Shown: positions 35,505-46,146, numbered from the stretch's first letter. The stretch is DNA of 64,000 bases from MM2 sp035460165 (GCA_035460165.1 DATHWW010000014.1:1-64000); one strand, 5' to 3'. Notes: generated by a model from the letters alone, not told the origin. Numbers and translations: made by a program.

Positions 35505-36953
35505 CTACATCAACACAATATCGAACGCTTCCTGCGCGTACTGGCTTTCCACCTGCAATGAAATCGGCTTGCCGATGAAGTCGGACAGCTGTGCCAGGCT
35601 CTGCGATTCCTCGTCTAGAAACAGATCGATCACGCTTTCCGAAGCCAGCACACGGTACTCCCGCGCATTGAACTGCCGAGCTTCGCGTACCAACTCCCGC
35701 AGAATTTCGTAGCACACCGTCTGCGCCGTTTTGATCTCGCCGCGCCCCTGGCACGCCGGGCAAGGCTCGCACAGGATATGCGCCAGACTTTCGCGGGTGC
35801 GCTTGCGGGTCATTTCGACCAGCCCCAGTCCGGAGAAGCCATGTATCGTCGAACGCACGCGATCCCTGGAAACCGCCTTGCGCAACTCCTCCAGCACGGC
35901 CTCACGGTGGGCTTCCTCCTCCATATCGATGAAGTCGATGATGATGATGCCGCCCAGGTTACGCAACCGCAGTTGGCGCGCGATGGCCTGCGCCGCCTCC
36001 AGATTGGTCTTGAAGATGGTGTCCGCCAGGGTACGGCCGCCGACGAACCCGCCGGTGTTCACATCCACCGTCGTCAACGCTTCCGTCTGGTCAAAAATCA
36101 GGTAGCCACCGGATTTCAGCTCGACCTTGCGCGACAAGGCTTTCTCGACTTCCTGTTCCACACTGTTCATGTCGAACAACGGCCGCTCGCCCGAATAGCG
36201 CTCGATACGTTCCACCACGCCGGTGGCGTAGCTTTGCGCAAAATCCATCATTTTCTGATGCGTTTCGCGGGAATCCACCAGAATGCGGTCGGTATTTTCA
36301 TTCACCACATCGCGCAGCACGCGCAGTGGCAGCGTCAGATCCTGATACACCAGCGATCCGCGCGACACCTCGCCGTTGGATGCCTGGATATTGGCCCATA
36401 CCTTGTGCAGGTACTCCAGGTCGGCCAGCAGTTCATCGTCGCTGGCGGTTTCCGCCAGCGTGCGGATGATGTAACCGCCCACGCGTTTTTCCGGCAGCAA
36501 GCGCAACAACCTGTCGCGCAAGGCATCGCGCTCCGCCTCATCCTCGATACGCTGCGACACGCCGATATGCTCCTGCTGCGGCAGATACACGAGAAAGCGC
36601 CCGGCAATGCTGATCTGCGTGGTCAAACGCGCGCCCTTGCTGCCGATGGGCTCTTTGATCACCTGCACCATCACCGTCTGGCCTTCGTGCAGCAATTCCT
36701 GAATCGGCTTCTCGGCATTGACCTCGTATTCCAGGATATCCGCGATATGCAGGAAGGCCGCGCGCGATAGCCCGATTTCGATGAAGGCCGACTGCATGCC
36801 TGGCAATACGCGGCACACCTTGCCTTTGTAGACGTTGCCGACCAATCCGAGCGAACTGGTGCGTTCGATGTGCAGCTCCTGCACCACCCCCTGCTCCATG
36901 ATGGCGACTCGGGTTTCCTGCGGGGTTACGTTAATCAGTATTTCTTCGCTCAC
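35505..36953 (-). CDS. rng: Ribonuclease G
   Basis: RNase G trims the 5' end of 16S rRNA and degrades some mRNAs. The 482-residue protein has an N-terminal S1 domain (residues 39-120), the catalytic aspartates in TVDVNTGGFVG and IIIDFIDME, and the zinc-link CPACQGRG. It lacks the long C-terminal scaffold of RNase E. Its start overlaps the end of maf by 4 bases, the conserved maf-rng pair. Confidence 0.95.
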   Translation of the reverse strand: MSEEILINVTPQETRVAIMEQGVVQELHIERTSSLGLVGNVYKGKVCRVLPGMQSAFIEIGLSRAAFLHIADILEYEVNAEKPIQELLHEGQTVMVQVIKEPIGSKGARLTTQISIAGRFLVYLPQQEHIGVSQRIEDEAERDALRDRLLRLLPEKRVGGYIIRTLAETASDDELLADLEYLHKVWANIQASNGEVSRGSLVYQDLTLPLRVLRDVVNENTDRILVDSRETHQKMMDFAQSYATGVVERIERYSGERPLFDMNSVEQEVEKALSRKVELKSGGYLIFDQTEALTTVDVNTGGFVGGRTLADTIFKTNLEAAQAIARQLRLRNLGGIIIIDFIDMEEEAHREAVLEELRKAVSRDRVRSTIHGFSGLGLVEMTRKRTRESLAHILCEPCPACQGRGEIKTAQTVCYEILRELVREARQFNAREYRVLASESVIDLFLDEESQSLAQLSDFIGKPISLQVESQYAQEAFDIVLM

Positions 36954-37537
36954 GGCAGGGCAACTCCAAATTGTTTGAGCAATTGCGCGGTTTCATAAAT
37001 GGGCAGGCCCATCACCCCCGAATAACTGCCTTCGATACGCCGGATGAAGGTTCCGGCCAGACCCTGGATGCCATAACTGCCAGCCTTGTCACGCGGTTCG
37101 CCGGAAGCGATGTAGGCGGCGATATCGGCATCGCTTAACGGCGCCAGTTCGACCTGCGTACTGGACAACGCCACCTCGATGCGTCCCTGATCGGCCACCG
37201 CAACCGCGGTGTGCACCACATGCCAGCGGTCGGACATGCGCCGCAGCATCGCGGCAGCCTCCGCGTCGTCTTCCGGTTTGCCGAGGATCATGCCGTCGAT
37301 GCAGACCGTGGTATCTGCGGCGAGCACGGGCAGTGAAGGGAGATTCTGCTCGGCGAGGTGCCGCACGCAAACGGAGGCTTTCTCTTTTGCTAGCCGCATC
37401 ACGTAATGTTCCGGCGCTTCATCCGGCAGTACGGATTCGTCTACATCGGAAGGCAGGACATCGAAACCGATGCCGATCTGGCCGAGCAGTTCGCCGCGGC
37501 GGGGCGAACGAGAAGCCAGATAGATTTTGAATTTCAT
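36950..37537 (-). CDS. maf: Maf family nucleotide pyrophosphatase
   Basis: The 195-residue protein starts KIYLASRSPRRGELLGQIG and has VLAADTTVCIDG and a C-terminal IEGSYSGVMGLPI, the Maf/HAM1-like nucleoside triphosphate pyrophosphatase pattern. Members hydrolyse modified or canonical dTTP/UTP-type nucleotides and were first linked to septum formation. Family length fixes the ATG at 37537. rng follows with a 4-base overlap. Confidence 0.92.
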   Translation of the reverse strand: MKFKIYLASRSPRRGELLGQIGIGFDVLPSDVDESVLPDEAPEHYVMRLAKEKASVCVRHLAEQNLPSLPVLAADTTVCIDGMILGKPEDDAEAAAMLRRMSDRWHVVHTAVAVADQGRIEVALSSTQVELAPLSDADIAAYIASGEPRDKAGSYGIQGLAGTFIRRIEGSYSGVMGLPIYETAQLLKQFGVALP

Positions 37538-37556
37538 GGGAAGGCTCAATTTGATG

Positions 37557-38102
37557 TTATCGCTGCAAGTCGGACTCGACCGCGTCGCGCTCTGATTTAC
37601 CAACCAGCAACTCGACCAGGGTCAGGGCAAAATCCATCGCCGTGCCCGGCCCTTTCGAGGTAACGATGCGCCCATCGACCACGACGCGATCATTCACAGC
37701 GGTATGACTACCGGACAGGGCGTCCAGGACGCCGGGAAAACTGGTAGCCTTCTTGCCTTGCAGCAAGCCGGCGGCATGTAGCGCCATGGGAGCAGCGCAA
37801 ATCGCAGCGGTATATTTGCCGTCAGCGGCCGCTTTTTGCAGCGCGGCGATGACGCGCTGGTCGTTCTTGAGGTGCTCAGAGCCGGGCATGCCTCCGGGCA
37901 GGACGATCATGTCGAACTCGTTTTGAAGCGCATCCTCCAGCGTCGCATCCGGCACCAGCACCGTACCGCGACTGGCGCGCACTGGTCCGGCATCCAGGCC
38001 GGCCGTAATGACTTGGATACCGGCGCGGCGTAAAATGTCGATGACCGTCACCGCTTCCAACTCTTCGCATCCTTGCGCAAGCGGAATCAATACCTTCGTC
38101 AT
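37557..38102 (-). CDS. DJ-1/PfpI (YajL/ThiJ) family protein
   Basis: The 181-residue protein has the DJ-1 fold with the nucleophile Cys102 in AAICAAPMAL and the supporting acidic residue near Glu14-Glu15 (GCEELEAV). Relatives have been described as chaperones, glyoxalases or deglycases, and the true activity is debated. It lies 19 bases upstream of maf on the same strand and diverges from marC. Confidence 0.9.
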   Translation of the reverse strand: MTKVLIPLAQGCEELEAVTVIDILRRAGIQVITAGLDAGPVRASRGTVLVPDATLEDALQNEFDMIVLPGGMPGSEHLKNDQRVIAALQKAAADGKYTAAICAAPMALHAAGLLQGKKATSFPGVLDALSGSHTAVNDRVVVDGRIVTSKGPGTAMDFALTLVELLVGKSERDAVESDLQR

Positions 38103-38163
38103 GGCTTGCCTCCTTGTCGTGGGATGAGGCAAGGATACTAACCCATTCAATAAGGGCCATCAA

Positions 38164-38799
38164 ATGGACGAGTGGAGCCATCTCTTCAAAGTCGGCATCG
38201 CCTTGTTTGCCATCGTCAATCCTATCGGCACGGTGCCAATTTTCGTCACTGCGACCGAAGGCTGGTCGGCACCCGACCGCGCCCGCACCGTACGCATCAT
38301 CGCATTGACGGTTTTCACGGTACTGACCGTGGCAATTTTCATCGGCGACCGCATACTGGAATTTTTCGGCATCAGCATTCCTTCATTTCAGGTTGGCGGC
38401 GGCATCCTGCTTCTACTGATGGCGATTTCAATGATGCATGGCAGAGCCATCAGCGACCGCCAAACAACAGAAGAAGCCCAGGCAGCCATCGACCACGAGG
38501 CAGTGGCCATCGTTCCGCTTAGCATTCCCTTATTGGCTGGCCCGGGTGCCATCAGCAGCATCATCATTACCGCCGAACAAAGCGAAGGCGCCTGGGGACA
38601 TTTGGCGCTGGTGATACCGGTACTCGTGGTTGCCGCATCGGTCTGGGCCATCCTGGGCTTGTCAATGGCGATTGCCAACCGCCTGGGCGCAGTCGGCATC
38701 ATCATCGTTACCCGCCTGATGGGCTTGATCCTCGCTGCAATGGCCATCGAATTCATGACGCAAGGGCTGGGCAGTCTGTTCCCAGGGTGGCGAACCTAG
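38164..38799 (+). CDS. MarC family integral membrane protein
   Basis: The 211-residue protein has six hydrophobic helices and the MarC signatures LFAIVNPIGTVPIFVT (about 14-29) and VPLSIPLLAGPGAISSII (about 117-134). It sits in the inner membrane; the function is unknown despite the historical link to multiple antibiotic resistance. It is transcribed divergently from the DJ-1 gene and precedes the Nudix gene by 34 bases. Confidence 0.9.
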   Translation: MDEWSHLFKVGIALFAIVNPIGTVPIFVTATEGWSAPDRARTVRIIALTVFTVLTVAIFIGDRILEFFGISIPSFQVGGGILLLLMAISMMHGRAISDRQTTEEAQAAIDHEAVAIVPLSIPLLAGPGAISSIIITAEQSEGAWGHLALVIPVLVVAASVWAILGLSMAIANRLGAVGIIIVTRLMGLILAAMAIEFMTQGLGSLFPGWRT

Positions 38800-38833
38800 T
38801 AGAATTACCTGTTTTTCGCGCGCCCTTAACCTA

Positions 38834-39277
38834 ATGATCTGGAAACCCAACGTCACCGTGGCCGCCGTCATCGAACAGGACGGCAAGTTCCTGCTCGTCG
38901 AAGAGGAAACCGCAGAGGGCATACTGTTCAATCAGCCGGCCGGCCATCTTGAAGAAGGCGAGACCTTGCTCGAAGGTGTCGTGCGCGAAGTCCAGGAAGA
39001 AACCGCCTATCGTTTCAAGCCGACCGAACTGCTCGGCGTTTATCACTGGAAACACCCGAAAAAAGATATTACCTATATGCGCTTTGCATTCACCGGTGAA
39101 ATCGAGGGGCACGATCCGCTGCAGGCACTGGACACGGGCATTATCCGCGCCTGCTGGCTAAGTTTGGACGAAGTCCGCGCCGGCAGGAACAAGCACCGCA
39201 GTCCGCAGGTGCTGACCTGCATCGAGGATTATCTGGCCGGGCAACGTTTTCCATTATCGGTACTCACCCATCTATGA
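38834..39277 (+). CDS. nudJ: Nudix hydrolase (NudJ-type phosphatase)
   Basis: The 147-residue protein has a Nudix box, GHLEEGETLLEGVVREVQEE with EE catalytic glutamates (about 38-57), beginning after VAAVIEQDGKFLLVEE. NudJ cleaves nucleoside tri- and diphosphates and the thiamin precursor HMP-PP. Its 4-base ATGA overlap with mnmA is the same neighbourhood as in E. coli, which supports the nudJ assignment. Confidence 0.88.
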   Translation: MIWKPNVTVAAVIEQDGKFLLVEEETAEGILFNQPAGHLEEGETLLEGVVREVQEETAYRFKPTELLGVYHWKHPKKDITYMRFAFTGEIEGHDPLQALDTGIIRACWLSLDEVRAGRNKHRSPQVLTCIEDYLAGQRFPLSVLTHL

Positions 39278-40362
39278 AGAAAAAAGTCATTGTCGGCATG
39301 TCCGGCGGCGTGGACTCCTCCGTCACGGCCCTGCTCCTGAAAGAGCAAGGCTTTGATGTGGTCGGCCTGTTCATGAAGAACTGGGAGGACGACGATACCG
39401 ACGAATACTGCCCCGCAAAACAGGATCTGATCGATGCGGTAGCCGTGGCAGACCGCCTGGACATCGAGATCGAGGCGGTCAATTTCAGTAAGGAATACAA
39501 GGAAAAGGTTTTCAACAGTTTCCTGGAGGAATACCGCGCCGGCCGCACGCCCAACCCGGATATTTTCTGCAACTCCGAGATCAAGTTCCGCGCATTCCTC
39601 GACCATGCAATGGGCATGGGCGCCGATATGATCGCAACCGGCCATTACGCGCAGGTGCGCGAGGTTGATGGCCTGTTCCAACTGCTGAAAGCCGAGGACG
39701 GCAGCAAGGACCAGAGCTACTTCCTCCATCGCCTGAACCAGTTGCAGCTTTCCAAGACGCTGTTTCCGCTGGGCGGGCTATACAAGCGCGAAGTGCGCGA
39801 AATCGCACGCAAAGCCGGCCTTGCTACCAGCGAGAAGAAAGATTCGACCGGCATCTGCTTCATCGGCGAACGCCCGTTCCGCGAGTTCCTGCAACGCTAC
39901 TTACCCACCGAGCCCGGCGAAATGCGTACCCCGGAAGGCAAAGTCGTCGGACGCCACAGCGGGTTGATGTATTACACGCTGGGTCAGCGCCAGGGATTGG
40001 GCATTGGAGGATCGAAGGACGGCGACGGTACACCGTGGTTCGTTGCCGGCAAGGATATGGCGAACAATGTGCTGACGGTTGTGCAAGGGCACGACCATCC
40101 GCTGCTCTTAAGTGACGGCCTGCAGGCCGGACAAATGCACTGGATCGCTGGTTCCGAGCCGCGTACGCATTGGGTATATGCCGCCAAGACGCGTTATCGA
40201 CAGCCTGATGCGCCCTGCGAAATCGATGCGATAGCAGGCGAAAATTGCGAGATTCGTTTCGGGTTGCCGCAATGGGCGGTGACGCCGGGGCAGTCGGTGG
40301 TGGTGTATGAAAGCCGGGTATGCCTGGGCGGCGGGATTATTACCGCGCCAGTGAGTTACTAG
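39274..40362 (+). CDS. mnmA: tRNA-specific 2-thiouridylase
   Basis: MnmA puts sulfur on uridine 34 of Lys, Glu and Gln tRNAs. The 362-residue protein has the PP-loop VGMSGGVDSSVTALL (7-21), the two catalytic cysteines Cys99 (NPDIFCN) and Cys195 (STGICFIGER), and the C-terminal barrel domain. It overlaps nudJ by 4 bases and is followed by a small hairpin near 40387. Confidence 0.97.
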   Translation: MKKKVIVGMSGGVDSSVTALLLKEQGFDVVGLFMKNWEDDDTDEYCPAKQDLIDAVAVADRLDIEIEAVNFSKEYKEKVFNSFLEEYRAGRTPNPDIFCNSEIKFRAFLDHAMGMGADMIATGHYAQVREVDGLFQLLKAEDGSKDQSYFLHRLNQLQLSKTLFPLGGLYKREVREIARKAGLATSEKKDSTGICFIGERPFREFLQRYLPTEPGEMRTPEGKVVGRHSGLMYYTLGQRQGLGIGGSKDGDGTPWFVAGKDMANNVLTVVQGHDHPLLLSDGLQAGQMHWIAGSEPRTHWVYAAKTRYRQPDAPCEIDAIAGENCEIRFGLPQWAVTPGQSVVVYESRVCLGGGIITAPVSY

Positions 40363-40386
40363 AAGTTATCATTGCGGGGCTGCTAG

Positions 40387-40408
40387 GCTGAATCCGATTC
40401 AGCATTTT
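40387..40408 (+). terminator. Possible rho-independent terminator after mnmA
   Basis: A 7-bp hairpin GCTGAAT / ATTCAGC with a 3-base loop is followed by ATTTT. It lies 25 bases after the mnmA stop, in the short gap before the convergent GST gene. The stem is short and the T run is weak, so the call is tentative. Confidence 0.4.
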
Positions 40409-40457
40409 GGCGCCTACTGAACAGCCGATCGACACAGCCGTCCAGTAGGGTTGAAGA

Positions 40458-41072
40458 TTATGCAGCAGGCGGTTCGCTATCCCTGAACGAAGGACGTGCC
40501 ATCACCTGCTCGTAGAGTTGGGCGAGGTTCGGGTATTGCTCGCGCCAGCCGAGCTCCGGCATACGTAGATCGAGATAACCCAGCACACAGCCGGTGGCAA
40601 TATCCGCCAGCGTAAAACGGTCGCCGGCAGCCCACTTATCTTCGCCCATATCCTCCGACATGGCGCGCAAACCGCGCGTCACCTTGAGCATCTGACGCTC
40701 AATGAGCGCCTCATCTTGCTTTTCGGGCGGACGGCGCTTTTCCATCACGACGGCCACAGCAGCATCGCATACCCCATCTGCCAGCGCTTCCCAGCGACGC
40801 ACCAAGGCACGGTGACTATTGTCCTGCGGGATCAGGCGCGCCACCGGCGTCTTATGATCCAGGTAATCGACGATCACCACGGAGTCGTAGTAGCTGGTGC
40901 CGTCATCGAGCACCAGCGTCGGAACCTTGCCCAATGGGTTATAGGCAGGGACCGGAGAATCCGGCGCCGCCAGCGAAGGCACTGTCACCAGCTCGCATTC
41001 GATGTGTTTTTCAGCAAGCACCACACGCACTTTGCGGGCATACGGGCTGGTAGGAGTGATAAAAAGCTTCAT
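40458..41072 (-). CDS. Glutathione S-transferase family protein
   Basis: The 204-residue protein has a thioredoxin-like N-terminal domain, KLFITPTSPYARKVRVVLAEK, with a Ser-Pro-Tyr-Ala site at residues 8-12 and the cis-Pro in KVPTLVLDDG, then an all-helical C-terminal domain (FTLADIATGCVLGYLD). It resembles small bacterial GSTs of the YibF kind. The substrate is unknown. It stands alone and is divergent from nadC. Confidence 0.85.
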   Translation of the reverse strand: MKLFITPTSPYARKVRVVLAEKHIECELVTVPSLAAPDSPVPAYNPLGKVPTLVLDDGTSYYDSVVIVDYLDHKTPVARLIPQDNSHRALVRRWEALADGVCDAAVAVVMEKRRPPEKQDEALIERQMLKVTRGLRAMSEDMGEDKWAAGDRFTLADIATGCVLGYLDLRMPELGWREQYPNLAQLYEQVMARPSFRDSEPPAA

Positions 41073-41174
41073 TCTGCCTGTGTAAAAACAAGAAGTGGAA
41101 AGGCATTATAATGCAATAACATGCGTGCACATGTGCGCCGCTCCCATAATAATAACCTCGCCTGGAAACATTTA

Positions 41175-42008
41175 ATGCTGCCTCCCATCACTGAAATCGA
41201 ACATCAAGTCGGCCGTGCGCTGGAAGAGGATGTCGGTTCAGGCGATGTCACGGCCCAGCTGATTCCCCTCAAGCAGACTGCAACCGCCAGGGTCATCAGC
41301 CGCGAGGATGCAATTCTTTGCGGCAGCGCATGGTTCGAGACCTGCTTTCGTCTCGCGGATAGCGGTTCTCGCATCGTCTGGCATGCCCACGAAGGTGAGC
41401 ACATCCATCCCGACCAACTGCTGTGTGAAATCCATGGCAACGCCCGGGCCTTGCTGACCGCCGAACGCTGCGCGCTCAACTTTCTGCAGACATTGTCAGG
41501 AGTCGCGACCGCCACCCGGCAATACGCGGATGCGATTGCCGGCACGGCCGCATCGGTGATGGATACCCGCAAAACTTTGCCCGGCCTGCGCCTCGCCCAG
41601 AAATATGCCGTGACGGTGGGCGGCGGGAAAAACCAGCGTATTGGCCTTTACGACGGCATTCTCATCAAGGAAAACCATATTGCCGCGGCCGGAGGCATCA
41701 TTCCGGCTTTGCGCGCGGCCCAGGCAGCCTCCAATGTTCCCGCCCAGATTGAAGTCGAGTCCATGGATGAGTTGCAAACCGCACTCGACGCAGGCGCCAC
41801 GCTGATCCTGCTGGATAATTTCACTCCCGACCAAATGCGCACGGCCGTCGCCCTTAATAAAGGGCGCGCAGAACTCGAGGCCTCAGGCAACATCACGCTC
41901 GCCAATATTCGCGAAATCGCCGAAACCGGGGTGCAGCGCATCTCTGTCGGCAGCCTGACCAAGAATGTGAAAGCCATCGACCTCTCCATGCGTATCAAGA
42001 CCACCTAA
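41175..42008 (+). CDS. nadC: Nicotinate-nucleotide pyrophosphorylase (carboxylating)
   Basis: NadC turns quinolinate and PRPP into nicotinate mononucleotide in NAD synthesis. The 277-residue protein has ALEEDVGSGDVTAQ, the TRKTLPGLRLAQKYAV loop and a C-terminal barrel with IEVESMDEL and ISVGSLTKNVKAIDLSM. The ATG at 41175 gives the normal length; an ATG at 41121 adds 18 unrelated residues. nadA and nadB are not nearby. Confidence 0.94.
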   Translation: MLPPITEIEHQVGRALEEDVGSGDVTAQLIPLKQTATARVISREDAILCGSAWFETCFRLADSGSRIVWHAHEGEHIHPDQLLCEIHGNARALLTAERCALNFLQTLSGVATATRQYADAIAGTAASVMDTRKTLPGLRLAQKYAVTVGGGKNQRIGLYDGILIKENHIAAAGGIIPALRAAQAASNVPAQIEVESMDELQTALDAGATLILLDNFTPDQMRTAVALNKGRAELEASGNITLANIREIAETGVQRISVGSLTKNVKAIDLSMRIKTT

Positions 42009-42082
42009 TACCCAAGAGACACGCGTGGCGCCTCCCATCCTTCGATTCAACCCCTCCATAACATCACTCATAACAAATAACC

Positions 42083-42111
42083 TTGACCAATCCAGCGCGA
42101 AACGCTACTGT
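42083..42111 (+). promoter_or_regulatory. Probable promoter of the ilvIHC operon
   Basis: TTGACC (42083-42088) and TACTGT (42106-42111) are separated by 17 bases and lie about 40 bases before the ilvI start. I see no leader peptide rich in Ile, Val or Leu codons and no clear attenuator in the 141-base gap, so classical ilv attenuation is not indicated. Confidence 0.45.
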
Positions 42112-42149
42112 TCTAGGTTTCGCAACAATTTCCACAACTGATTGAATTT

Positions 42150-43862
42150 ATGCAATTGACCGGCGCAGAAATCGTCATCCGCTGCCTACATGAAGAGAAC
42201 GTCAAGTTCCTTTTTGGCTATCCCGGCGGAGCGGTTCTTAACATTTACGACGAGATTTTCAAACAGGACAAATTCAAGCACGTCCTGGTGCGCCATGAGC
42301 AGGCAGCCGTGCATGCGGCCGATGCCTATGCGCGCGCCACCGGCGAGGTCGGCGTCGCGCTGGTCACCTCCGGTCCGGGCGCAACCAATGCCGTGACCGG
42401 CATTGCGACGGCCTACATGGACTCGATCCCGATGGTGGTGCTGTCCGGCCAGGTGCCGACACCGGCCATCGGCATGGACGCCTTCCAGGAAGTCGACATG
42501 GTGGGGATCACCCGCCCCTGTGTGAAGCACAATTTCCTGGTGAAGGACATCAACGAGCTCGCGAGCACAATCAAGAAGGCGTTCTATATCGCCGCCAGCG
42601 GCCGGCCCGGCCCGGTGGTGGTCGACATCCCTAAGGATGTGACCGCACACGTCGGCGAGTTCGTGTACCCCGAATCCGTACAGATGCGCTCGTATAACCC
42701 CGTGCTCAAGGGACATTCCGGCCAGATCAAAAAAGCGCTCAAGCTCCTGCTCGAAGCCAAGCGTCCGATGATTTATTCAGGCGGCGGCGTAGTGCTGGGC
42801 GACGCTGCTGAACTGATCACCACCCTGACGCGCAAACTCGGATTCCCGATCACCAATACATTGATGGGGCTCGGCGGCTATCCTGCTACGGACCGCCAAT
42901 TCCTCGGCATGCTGGGCATGCACGGCACGCTGGAAGCCAACATGGCGATGCAGGAGTGCGACGTACTGCTGGCTGTCGGCGCTCGCTTCGACGACCGCGT
43001 GATCGGCAACCCGGCGCACTTCTTCCAGAACCCGCGCACAATCATCCACATTGACGTCGACCCCTCCTCGATTTCCAAGCGCGTGAAAGTGGACGTGCCC
43101 ATCGTTGGTGAAGTGAAGTCCGTACTTGCGGACATGCTGCAATTGCTGGACGAAACCGAAAAACCGAACAATACCGAGACGCTCAAGTCTTGGTGGCAGA
43201 AGATCGAGGAGTGGCGCAGCAAAGACTGCCTCAAGTACACCTACTCCAACGAGATCATCAAGCCACAATACGTGGTCGAGAAGCTGTGGGAAGTCACCAA
43301 GGGTGACGCCTTCGTCACCTCAGACGTCGGTCAGCACCAAATGTGGGCCGCGCAATACTACAAATTCGACAAGCCGCGTCGTTGGCTCAATTCCGGCGGC
43401 CTCGGCACGATGGGCGTCGGCCTGCCTTATGCCATGGGCGCACAGTTTGCGTTCCCGGACGCGCAGGTCGCCTGTATTACCGGCGAAGGCAGTATCCAGA
43501 TGAATATCCAGGAGCTGTCCACCTGCAAGCAGTTCCACCTGCCGATCAAGGTAATCCTGCTTAACAACCGTTACCTCGGCATGGTGCGCCAGTGGCAGGA
43601 GTTCTTCTACGAAAATCGCTATTCCGAATCGTATGTGGACGCACTGCCCGATTTCGTCAAACTGGCGGAATCCTACGGCCACGTCGGCATGCGTATCGAA
43701 AACCCGAGCGATGTTGAAGGCGCATTGAAAGAGGCATTCGGCCCGGCGAACAAGAATCGTTTTGTGTTCATGGACTTCCTCACCGACCAGAAGGAAAACG
43801 TGTTTCCGATGGTGCCAAACGGCAAGGGCTTGTCGGAAATCATCCTGGCGGAGGACCTGTAA
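42150..43862 (+). CDS. ilvI: Acetolactate synthase large subunit
   Basis: The thiamin-diphosphate enzyme condenses pyruvate with pyruvate or 2-oxobutyrate to start valine and isoleucine synthesis. The 570-residue protein has LFGYPGGAVLNIYDE with the activating Glu in RHEQAAVHAADAYAR, and the ThDP motif GEGSIQMNIQELSTC...VILLNN near 447-475. It is followed one base later by its regulatory subunit, so the ilvI name is preferred to ilvB or ilvG. Confidence 0.95.
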   Translation: MQLTGAEIVIRCLHEENVKFLFGYPGGAVLNIYDEIFKQDKFKHVLVRHEQAAVHAADAYARATGEVGVALVTSGPGATNAVTGIATAYMDSIPMVVLSGQVPTPAIGMDAFQEVDMVGITRPCVKHNFLVKDINELASTIKKAFYIAASGRPGPVVVDIPKDVTAHVGEFVYPESVQMRSYNPVLKGHSGQIKKALKLLLEAKRPMIYSGGGVVLGDAAELITTLTRKLGFPITNTLMGLGGYPATDRQFLGMLGMHGTLEANMAMQECDVLLAVGARFDDRVIGNPAHFFQNPRTIIHIDVDPSSISKRVKVDVPIVGEVKSVLADMLQLLDETEKPNNTETLKSWWQKIEEWRSKDCLKYTYSNEIIKPQYVVEKLWEVTKGDAFVTSDVGQHQMWAAQYYKFDKPRRWLNSGGLGTMGVGLPYAMGAQFAFPDAQVACITGEGSIQMNIQELSTCKQFHLPIKVILLNNRYLGMVRQWQEFFYENRYSESYVDALPDFVKLAESYGHVGMRIENPSDVEGALKEAFGPANKNRFVFMDFLTDQKENVFPMVPNGKGLSEIILAEDL

Positions 43863-44353
43863 TGCGTCATATCGTCTCCCTCCTGATGGAAAACGAAGCC
43901 GGCGCGCTGTCGCGCGTGGCAGGTCTGTTCTCGGCACGCGCCTATAACATCGAATCGCTGACGGTGGCGCCGACCGAAGACGCCACGCTGTCGCGCATGA
44001 CTATCGTCACCTCCGGTTCCGATGAAGTCATCGAGCAGATCATCAAGCAGCTCAATAAGCTGATCGACGTGGTCAAGGTGCTGGATCTCAGCGACGGCCG
44101 CCACATCGAACGCGAACTGATGCTGGTCAAGGTCAAGGCGACCGGCGCCTACCGCGAAGAAATGAAGCGCATGAGCGACATCTTCCGCGGCCGCATCATC
44201 GATGTGGCCGACGGCAGTTACACCATCGAGCTGACCGGCTCCGGCTCCAAGCTGGACGCCTTCCTCGAAGCCATAGACAAGACCGCAATCCTGGAAACGG
44301 TACGCACCGGCGCCTCCGGTATCGGGCGCGGCGACCGCATCCTCAAGGTTTAA
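43862..44353 (+). CDS. ilvH: Acetolactate synthase small (regulatory) subunit
   Basis: This 163-residue protein begins MRHIVSLLMENEAGALSRVAGLFSARAYNIESL, the ACT domain that binds valine and gives feedback inhibition of the large subunit, and has the usual second half from about residue 80. The TAATG overlap with ilvI supports one-to-one synthesis. ilvC follows 25 bases downstream. Confidence 0.96.
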   Translation: MRHIVSLLMENEAGALSRVAGLFSARAYNIESLTVAPTEDATLSRMTIVTSGSDEVIEQIIKQLNKLIDVVKVLDLSDGRHIERELMLVKVKATGAYREEMKRMSDIFRGRIIDVADGSYTIELTGSGSKLDAFLEAIDKTAILETVRTGASGIGRGDRILKV

Positions 44354-44378
44354 TACGAATTTAGTTGAAAGGGAAAAA

Positions 44379-45395
<1,017 letters not shown>

Positions 45396-45410
45396 GTTCT
45401 GCCTGAACGA

Positions 45411-45450
45411 AACGGGGCGCGGCAGTCTTCATGCCCTGCCCCGTTTTTGT
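45411..45450 (+). terminator. Rho-independent terminator of the ilvIHC operon
   Basis: The stem ACGGGGC / GCCCCGT, with an imperfect inner continuation, is followed by TTTTTGTTT. It lies about 16 bases after the ilvC stop, and psd begins only after it, so psd expression probably needs readthrough or its own promoter. Confidence 0.75.
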
Positions 45451-45482
45451 TTCTAGCGACCGCATTGATTAAAGGACTCATT

Positions 45483-46127
45483 TTGAGCAACAACCACTAC
45501 CCTCATCCCATCATCGCCCGCGAAGGCTGGCCTTTCCTCGCCATTTCGTTTGCGGTTTCTCTCATCGCGACTTTATGGTGTGCTTATTGGTCGATACCTT
45601 TGTGGCTGATTACGCTTTTCATTTTACAATTCTTCCGCGACCCGCCGCGTCAGCTGCCGGATCAAGCAAATGCCGTTATTTCTCCAGCGGATGGCCGGAT
45701 CGTGGCAGTGGGCAAGGCGTATGACGACTACCTGCAACGCGACACGCTTAAAATCAGCGTATTCATGAACGTATTCAACGTCCACTCCAACCGCAGCCCG
45801 GTCAATGGTACGGTGGAAAAGCGCTGGTACCACGAAGGCAAGTTTTTCAATGCTGCGCTGGACAAGGCATCCCTCGAAAACGAACGCAACGCGCTATGGA
45901 TCAAGACGACGGACGGTCAGGATGTGACCTGCGTGCAAATCGCCGGGCTGATCGCCCGCCGCATTCTATGCTACGTGGATGTCGGAAACGTTTTGTCGAA
46001 AGGCCAACGCTACGGTTTCATCCGTTTCGGCTCGCGCGTCGACATCTATTTGCCGACGACGGCCACACCTAAGGTAACCCTTGGTGAGAAGGTCAGCGCC
46101 GGCGAAACAATCCTCGCCGAAATCTGA
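45483..46127 (+). CDS. psd: Phosphatidylserine decarboxylase proenzyme (short type)
   Basis: Psd makes phosphatidylethanolamine and self-cleaves to form a pyruvoyl group. The 214-residue protein has an N-terminal hydrophobic hairpin (17-50) and the processing site Gly183-Ser184 in IRFGSRVDIYLP, the short class rather than the long E. coli type. The start is a TTG preceded by AAGGA at a good distance; a start at 45447 would overlap the ilvC terminator and lacks homology. Confidence 0.92.
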   Translation: MSNNHYPHPIIAREGWPFLAISFAVSLIATLWCAYWSIPLWLITLFILQFFRDPPRQLPDQANAVISPADGRIVAVGKAYDDYLQRDTLKISVFMNVFNVHSNRSPVNGTVEKRWYHEGKFFNAALDKASLENERNALWIKTTDGQDVTCVQIAGLIARRILCYVDVGNVLSKGQRYGFIRFGSRVDIYLPTTATPKVTLGEKVSAGETILAEI

Positions 46128-46146
46128 ATACGGATTTGAAATCAGA

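Noticed and set aside
35778..36770. 330-codon plus-strand frame
   Set aside because: Antisense shadow of rng; His/Gln-rich and without motifs.
42009..42149. ilv attenuator leader peptide
   Set aside because: No short frame rich in Ile/Val/Leu codons and no terminator-antiterminator pair is visible.
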